Below are positions 5,512-9,662 of a DNA stretch of 9,662 bases, piece by piece. Position 1 is the first letter of the stretch. Each line of letters starts with the position of its first letter. A program made the position numbers and the translations under genes. Source of the stretch: RGIG4694 sp964501705 (GTDB lineage: Bacteria > Bacillota > Clostridia > Oscillospirales > Ruminococcaceae); the NCBI GenBank assembly GCA_964501705.1, contig CAZCUQ010000070.1:1-9662 (forward strand). The letters run 5' to 3'. The notes beneath the pieces were generated by a model. It was not told the origin of the DNA. It saw nothing but the letters and a program-made list of their open reading frames with translations, and ran no database searches.

Positions 5512-5865
5512 GAGTTTTTCTCAAAAAAATTCAATATTTTGCATGATTTAATTTTTTGTACACAAAGTACGCGCAGATCAATTATCGGATTTCACATTAT
5601 TTGAACCGAAATCGGCAAATCCGATAAACGTACCGGACGGCGAAAAAAATCAAAATACAGAAATTGTCCGCGTAATATGTAATATATAGTCAACGACATT
5701 GAAATTTGTACTTTCAGCCCACGCAAAAATCATATACGCAAATTTTTGCCTGACTTCAAGTCAAATTTCTGATGTCGCTGCTATACATAAATTTTTCTTG
5801 CGGAAAGTATAATAATATGATATAATTATACCGCGAAAGAAATTTAACGAATCGAGGAAAATATT
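5512..5865. other. Divergent intergenic region with inverted repeats
   Basis: No credible gene lies in these 354 AT-rich bases. They separate the minus-strand rpmG operon from the plus-strand HD gene. Three inverted repeats stand out: TTATCGGATTT/AAATCCGATAA, 11 bp with a 24-base loop (5582-5592, 5617-5627); GCAAAAAT/ATTTTTGC, 8 bp (5723-5730, 5742-5749); and the palindrome TGACTTCAAGTCA (5751-5763). None is followed by a T run of terminator type. The last lies about 35 bases upstream of the HD gene's -35 and could be an operator. Confidence 0.5.
5798..5826 (+). promoter_or_regulatory. Probable promoter of the HD-domain gene
   Basis: TTGCGG (5798-5803) and TATAAT (5821-5826) are separated by 17 bases, a good sigma-A pattern with a perfect -10. 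A second TATAAT at 5808-5813 lacks a matching -35. The leader to the ATG at 5866 would be about 33 bases. Confidence 0.65.
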
Positions 5866-6537
5866 ATGAGAAGCACCGTAACCTATAAATATATCACGCA
5901 GAATGAAGATATTCGCACTTATATACGAAACGCCGACGCGGCGGTGGCGGCTCAGGGATATACCGAACATTCCTTCGCCCATGTCGAAAGGGTTGCAGCA
6001 AGCGTCGAAATGATACTGAAAGGAACAAACACCCCCGAAAGACAGACGGAACTCGGAAAAATAGCCGCTTATCTTCACGATATCGGAAATGTCATCAACC
6101 GTATCGATCACGCGCAGAGCGGCGCTGTCATGGCGTTTCGTCTGCTCGATAACCTCAATATGCCCGCCGAAGAAATATGCACCGTGATCTCGGCGATAGG
6201 AAATCACGACGAGCATACCGCGAAGCCCCTGAACGCCGTCGCCGCGGCTCTTATAATCGCCGATAAGACAGACGTCAGAAGAAGCAGAGTGCGAAATGTT
6301 CCCGAAGGCTTCATCGAGGATATCCACGACAGGGTGAACTACGCCGCGGAAAGATCCTCGCTCTTTTTCTCCGAGGATAAAAAAGCGCTTATTCTGGAGC
6401 TTACGCTCGATACAAAAATATCCTCGGTAATGGAATATTTTGAGATCTTTACCGAAAGAATGCTCCTTTGCAGAGAATCCGCCGCTTTTTTCGGTCTTGA
6501 ATTCAGAGTAAGGGTCAACAATACGGAAGTTATGTGA
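5866..6537 (+). CDS. HD-domain phosphohydrolase, function unassigned
   Basis: A 223-residue soluble protein with an HD metal-dependent phosphohydrolase fold. The visible metal residues are His39 (FAHVERV), His71-Asp72 (LHDIGN), His82 (DHAQSG), His114 (IGNHDE) and Asp133 (ADKTD). Having two more histidines between HD and the final Asp resembles two-metal HD enzymes such as YqeK more than one-metal nucleotidases. The substrate cannot be told from sequence; nucleotides are the usual targets. The C-terminal third (about 145-223) has no family I recognise. AGGAAA lies about eight bases before the ATG. It has its own promoter and stands alone: ilvB begins 141 bases downstream from a separate promoter, so no functional link to the ilv genes is implied. 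Confidence 0.82.
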   Translation: MRSTVTYKYITQNEDIRTYIRNADAAVAAQGYTEHSFAHVERVAASVEMILKGTNTPERQTELGKIAAYLHDIGNVINRIDHAQSGAVMAFRLLDNLNMPAEEICTVISAIGNHDEHTAKPLNAVAAALIIADKTDVRRSRVRNVPEGFIEDIHDRVNYAAERSSLFFSEDKKALILELTLDTKISSVMEYFEIFTERMLLCRESAAFFGLEFRVRVNNTEVM

Positions 6538-6609
6538 TTCATACAAAATATCATACATTTGTTCTGAAAAATTTGTGTATATTGTTATTTGACGCAGCCT
6601 CTTTTTCTC

Positions 6610-6638
6610 TTGACTTATTTTCGGAAAAGTGGTATAAT
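6610..6638 (+). promoter_or_regulatory. Sigma-A promoter of the ilvBNC operon
   Basis: TTGACT (6610-6615) and TATAAT (6633-6638) have a 17-base spacer, one base off consensus overall. The start is expected near 6645, leaving a leader of only about 34 bases before the ilvB ATG. That is too short for a T-box or a classical leader-peptide attenuator. Confidence 0.88.
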
Positions 6639-6678
6639 AAAAGAGTATTTCAGTTACATCAGAGAGGACGTGAGGACA

Positions 6679-8295
6679 ATGATAAATGCCGCCGAGGCTA
6701 TGGTTAAATGTCTTGAAAAAGAAGGAGTCAGGGTCGTCTACGGATACCCCGGAGCGGCTATCTGTCCGTTCTACGACAAACTTTTTGACAGCACCGTTCA
6801 CCATGTGCTGGTTCGTCACGAGGCTAACGCCGGTCACGCCGCAAACGGCTACGCGAGAATATCGGGAAAGCCCGCTGTATGCGTGGCTACGTCGGGTCCC
6901 GGCGCCACGAATCTTCTTACCGCTATCGCGACAGCTTATATGGACAGCGTTCCTCTTATCTGCATTACGGGTCAGGTCTCGACCTCCCTGATAGGCTCGG
7001 ACGTTTTCCAGGAGGCTGATATCACAGGCGCGGCGCTTCCGTTTGTAAAACACAGCTACCTTGTGAAAAACGCTGCGGATATTCCGAGAATTTTCAAGGA
7101 GGCCTTTTATATCGCGGGTACGGGAAGAAAAGGTCCCGTCCTTATCGATGTCCCGGTTGACGTTCAGCAGGAAAAAATCAATTTCAACTACCCCGATTCC
7201 ATCTCCATGAGAACCTATAAGCCCACCGTCAAGGGAAATATCATGCAGATAAAAAAGATAGCAAGCGCTCTCTTTTCAGCCGAAAAACCGCTTATCTGCG
7301 CGGGCGGAGGCGTTTTCCTCGCCGATGCAAAAAATGAACTTCTGGAATTCACCGAAAAAACGGGGATTCCTGCCGTTTCAACCATGATGGGACTTTCTGT
7401 CTATCCGTCAAATCACCCTCTCTATTACGGGATGATCGGTATGCACGGCGTAAATGCCGCAAACGAAGCAATGGCCCGCTGCGATACCCTCGTGCTTATC
7501 GGCGCAAGAGCGGGAGACAGGTCCGTATCCGATCCAAAAAAGCTTGCGTCTCACGCAAAGGTCATACATATCGATATTGACCCCGCCGAAATAGGTAAGA
7601 ATATCCCCTCCGAATATCCCCTCGTGGGCGACTGCAGGCATATCCTGAGCGAACTTGTCAAATTCCCGTCGGACAGGGATTACTCCGAATGGAACAGGGA
7701 ACTCTCGGAAATGAAAATACAGGTCGCCGAAAAGGAAGAAAACAAGGGCTTTGTCAATCCAAAGCTGTTTTTAAGACGTCTTTCGGGAATAATGCCCGAA
7801 AATACCATCTGCGTCCCCGATGTCGGGCAGAATCAGATATGGGCGTGCAATAACTTTGAAATGAAGCCTGCGGGAAGACTTATAGTAAACGGCGGAATGG
7901 GAACTATGGGATACTCTCTCCCCGCCGCTATAGGCGCGAAAATGGCAAGCCCCGATTCCGAGGTCGTTGCGGTCTGCGGCGACGGCTCGTTCCAGATGAT
8001 GATGATGGAGCTTTCCACCATCGTTCAGGAAAAGCTTTCCATAAAGATTATTCTTATGAAAAACAAACGTCTCGGCATGGTAAGAGAGCTTCAGACAAAC
8101 AGCTACAAGGACAGACAGGCGGCAGTCCGTCTCGTTGACAGCCCGGATTACGTAAAGCTTGTCTCCTCCTACGGCATACCCTCGGAAAGAGTCGAAACAA
8201 TGCAGGAAGCTGAAGAAGCTGCGGTCAGAATGAAAGAAGCAAAGGGCGCGTACTTCATTGAGTGCAACGTTTACAAATATGAAACTTCCTTGTAA
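6679..8295 (+). CDS. ilvB: Acetolactate synthase, large (catalytic) subunit
   Basis: The 538-residue thiamine-diphosphate enzyme joins pyruvate to pyruvate or 2-oxobutyrate, the first common step of valine, leucine and isoleucine synthesis. Visible features are VYGYPGAA (20-27), the catalytic glutamate Glu48 in VRHE, TSGPGATN (71-78), an FAD-type middle domain ending HIDIDPAEIG (297-306), DVGQNQIW (381-388) and the diphosphate/metal motif GDGSF (434-438) with Asn462. The tryptophan of the usual MVRQWQ motif is leucine here (Leu471 in MVRELQ). The frame is open back to a TTG at 6589, but that lies upstream of the promoter, so ATG 6679 with GAGAGG upstream is chosen. A 49-base gap leads to ilvN. 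Confidence 0.96.
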   Translation: MINAAEAMVKCLEKEGVRVVYGYPGAAICPFYDKLFDSTVHHVLVRHEANAGHAANGYARISGKPAVCVATSGPGATNLLTAIATAYMDSVPLICITGQVSTSLIGSDVFQEADITGAALPFVKHSYLVKNAADIPRIFKEAFYIAGTGRKGPVLIDVPVDVQQEKINFNYPDSISMRTYKPTVKGNIMQIKKIASALFSAEKPLICAGGGVFLADAKNELLEFTEKTGIPAVSTMMGLSVYPSNHPLYYGMIGMHGVNAANEAMARCDTLVLIGARAGDRSVSDPKKLASHAKVIHIDIDPAEIGKNIPSEYPLVGDCRHILSELVKFPSDRDYSEWNRELSEMKIQVAEKEENKGFVNPKLFLRRLSGIMPENTICVPDVGQNQIWACNNFEMKPAGRLIVNGGMGTMGYSLPAAIGAKMASPDSEVVAVCGDGSFQMMMMELSTIVQEKLSIKIILMKNKRLGMVRELQTNSYKDRQAAVRLVDSPDYVKLVSSYGIPSERVETMQEAEEAAVRMKEAKGAYFIECNVYKYETSL

Positions 8296-8344
8296 TAAAA
8301 TATTGAATTTTAAGGCTTAAAATATTAAGAGGACGGTTAAAGAT

Positions 8345-8836
8345 ATGAAACATACTATTTCGATTCTGGTTGAGAACCATGCGGGCGTTCTGTCCCGTGT
8401 TTCGGGACTTTTCTCCCGCAGAGGCTTCAATATCGACAGTCTCGCTGTCGGAGAAACGGACGACCCCACTGTTTCAAGAATCACCATTGTCGCCGATGGG
8501 GACGAGCATACCGCGCAGCAGCTTGAAAAACAGCTTAATAAGCTCGTTGATACGCTTAAAGTCAAAAATCTCGCTCCCTCGGAGCTTCTCGCGCGCGAGC
8601 TTCAGCTTATCAAAATAAACGCTCAGCCGAATCAGCGTAACGAGATTCTTACAATTTGCGATATCATGGGCGCGAAGATAGCGGATATCACTCCCACGAC
8701 AATGACAATAGAGATCTCCGATACTACCAATCATTTAAAGCATTTCAGGGAGCTTATTTCAGGATACGGCATAAAGGAAATAGTCCGCACCGGTACCATA
8801 GCGATCCAGAAAGGCTCCGACACGATCAAAAAATAA
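8345..8836 (+). CDS. ilvN: Acetolactate synthase, small (regulatory) subunit
   Basis: This 163-residue subunit binds IlvB, raises its activity and confers feedback control by branched-chain amino acids, usually valine. The N-terminal ACT domain is at about 3-75, with the hallmark ISILVENHAGVLSRVSGLF (5-23) and RRGFNIDSLAVGETDD (25-40). The C-terminal domain (about 80-158) is the usual activating part. Its length matches the 160-170 residue form found in most bacteria rather than the short E. coli IlvM. The ATG at 8345 has AAGAGG about 12 bases upstream, a weak site. ilvC follows after 61 bases. Confidence 0.96.
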   Translation: MKHTISILVENHAGVLSRVSGLFSRRGFNIDSLAVGETDDPTVSRITIVADGDEHTAQQLEKQLNKLVDTLKVKNLAPSELLARELQLIKINAQPNQRNEILTICDIMGAKIADITPTTMTIEISDTTNHLKHFRELISGYGIKEIVRTGTIAIQKGSDTIKK

Positions 8837-8847
8837 CCGAAAATATT

Positions 8848-8876
8848 TTGGGATAAAAGTCCCGATTTATTATAAT
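8848..8876 (+). promoter_or_regulatory. Possible internal promoter before ilvC
   Basis: TTGGGA (8848-8853) and TATAAT (8871-8876) are spaced by 17 bases in the ilvN-ilvC gap. A small GGGA/TCCC hairpin (8851-8864) overlaps it. The perfect -10 in an AT-rich gap may be chance, but a separate start for ilvC is plausible. Confidence 0.35.
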
Positions 8877-8897
8877 ACTTTTTTGGAGGAATTTCAG

Positions 8898-9662
8898 ATG
8901 AATAAAATTTTCTATCAGGCTGACTGCGATCTGAGCAGACTTGACGGCAAGACCGTTGCTGTAATCGGCTACGGCTCGCAGGGTCACGCTCATGCTCTTA
9001 ATCTTAAAGACAGCGGCGTAAACGTTGTTGTAGGTCTTTACGATGGCTCCAAGAGCAAGGCAAAGGCCGAATCCCAGGGTCTTAAGGTCGTTTCCGTCGA
9101 AGAAGCGGCTAAGGTCGGCGATATCATTATGATACTTATCCCCGACGAAAAGCAGGCTGAAGTTTACACAAAAAGCATTGCTCCCTATCTTACCGCAGGC
9201 AAGACTCTTGCATTTGCTCACGGCTTCAATATTCATTTCGGATGCATAGTTCCCCCCAAGGATGTAAACGTAATAATGATCGCTCCCAAGGCTCCCGGAC
9301 ACACCGTCAGATCGGAATATCAGGCCGGCAAGGGTACTCCCTGCCTTATTGCGGTCGAACAGGACGCAACGGGCGACGCATGGGATCTCGGTCTTGCATA
9401 CGGTCTCGGAATCGGCGGCGCAAGAGCGGGTATCCTTGAAACGACTTTCAGAACGGAAACCGAAACCGACCTCTTCGGCGAGCAGGCTGTTCTCTGCGGC
9501 GGCGTGTGCGCTCTTATGCAGGCAGGCTTTGAAACTCTCTGCGAGGCGGGATATGACCCCAGAAACGCTTACTTTGAATGTATCCATGAAATGAAGCTCA
9601 TCGTTGACCTTATCTATCAGTCAGGCTTTGAGGGCATGAGATACTCCATCTCCAATACTGCC
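8898..9662 (+). CDS. ilvC: Ketol-acid reductoisomerase, class I (3' end beyond the window)
   Basis: IlvC isomerises acetolactate or acetohydroxybutyrate and reduces it to the dihydroxy acid. 255 codons are present with no stop, about three quarters of the roughly 330-residue short (class I) enzyme. The Rossmann motif GYGSQGHAHALNLKDSG is at 24-40, and HGFNIHF (108-114) contains the conserved active-site histidine. PKAPGHTVRSEY is at 130-141. The magnesium ligands Asp191 and Glu195 (TDLFGEQ) and Glu227 and Glu231 (ECIHEMKLIVDL) are intact, and Ser252 is in place. The cofactor loop reads GLYDGSKS (46-53), with Tyr-Asp where NADPH enzymes usually have Arg. The ATG at 8898 has GGAGGA about nine bases upstream. 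It is third in the operon after ilvB and ilvN. Confidence 0.97.
   Translation, partial: MNKIFYQADCDLSRLDGKTVAVIGYGSQGHAHALNLKDSGVNVVVGLYDGSKSKAKAESQGLKVVSVEEAAKVGDIIMILIPDEKQAEVYTKSIAPYLTAGKTLAFAHGFNIHFGCIVPPKDVNVIMIAPKAPGHTVRSEYQAGKGTPCLIAVEQDATGDAWDLGLAYGLGIGGARAGILETTFRTETETDLFGEQAVLCGGVCALMQAGFETLCEAGYDPRNAYFECIHEMKLIVDLIYQSGFEGMRYSISNTA

Noticed and set aside
6558..6572. A CodY-like box (TTTGTTCTGAAAAAT) upstream of the ilvB promoter.
   Set aside because: It has four mismatches to the 15-base consensus in AT-rich sequence, which is expected by chance; the presence of CodY in this host is unknown.
6589..6678. The 30-codon upstream extension of ilvB from a TTG codon.
   Set aside because: It contains the ilvB promoter, has no ribosome site, and IlvB homologues begin at the ATG at 6679.
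5761..7053. A 430-codon minus-strand reading frame.
   Set aside because: It is antisense to the HD gene and the 5' part of ilvB, includes promoter sequence and has no recognisable domain; it arises from codon bias of the real genes.
8826..9587. A 253-codon minus-strand reading frame.
   Set aside because: It is antisense to ilvC, whose plus-strand translation is unmistakable.

Overview
The window looks like chromosomal DNA of a Gram-positive, low-to-mid GC anaerobe of the class Clostridia, probably an Oscillospirales/Ruminococcus-type bacterium. This is inferred from the gene order rpmG-secE-nusG-rplK-rplA, strong AGGAGG-type ribosome binding sites, near-consensus sigma-A promoters with 17-base spacers, and the style of the ilvB-ilvN-ilvC proteins. 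There are no transposases, phage genes or CRISPR arrays.

Region 1 (1-1156) has no long reading frame. It carries an apparent plus-strand non-coding transcript that ends in a strong intrinsic terminator (1121-1156). Between about 405 and 1070 it holds 13 copies of a short degenerate element, roughly AAAGG-(5-7 bases)-GTCC-RA, spaced about 52 bases apart. Two versions tend to alternate. One version places a Shine-Dalgarno-like AAGGAG seven to nine bases before an ATG that is followed within one to three codons by a stop. I do not recognise this as a named RNA family. It is the most likely undescribed element in the window.

Region 2 (1160-5511, minus strand) is a core transcription/translation/secretion operon read right to left: a perfect-consensus promoter (TTGACA-17-TATAAT), a roughly 134-base leader with hairpins, then rpmG (L33), secE, nusG, rplK (L11) and rplA (L1). 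A 12-bp terminator-like hairpin follows rplA, then an Xaa-Pro aminopeptidase gene of the M24 family. The usual rplJ-rplL pair does not follow rplA. The aminopeptidase gene converges on the region 1 transcript.

Region 3 (5512-5865) is an AT-rich divergent intergenic region with several inverted repeats and a plus-strand promoter for the next gene, an HD-domain hydrolase (5866-6537).

Region 4 (6538-9662, plus strand) is the start of a branched-chain amino acid operon: promoter TTGACT-17-TATAAT, ilvB (acetolactate synthase large subunit), ilvN (ACT-domain regulatory subunit) and ilvC (ketol-acid reductoisomerase, running off the window). IlvB and IlvN form the enzyme making acetolactate and acetohydroxybutyrate; IlvC isomerises and reduces these products on the way to valine, leucine and isoleucine. 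The leader before ilvB is only about 34 bases, too short for a T-box.
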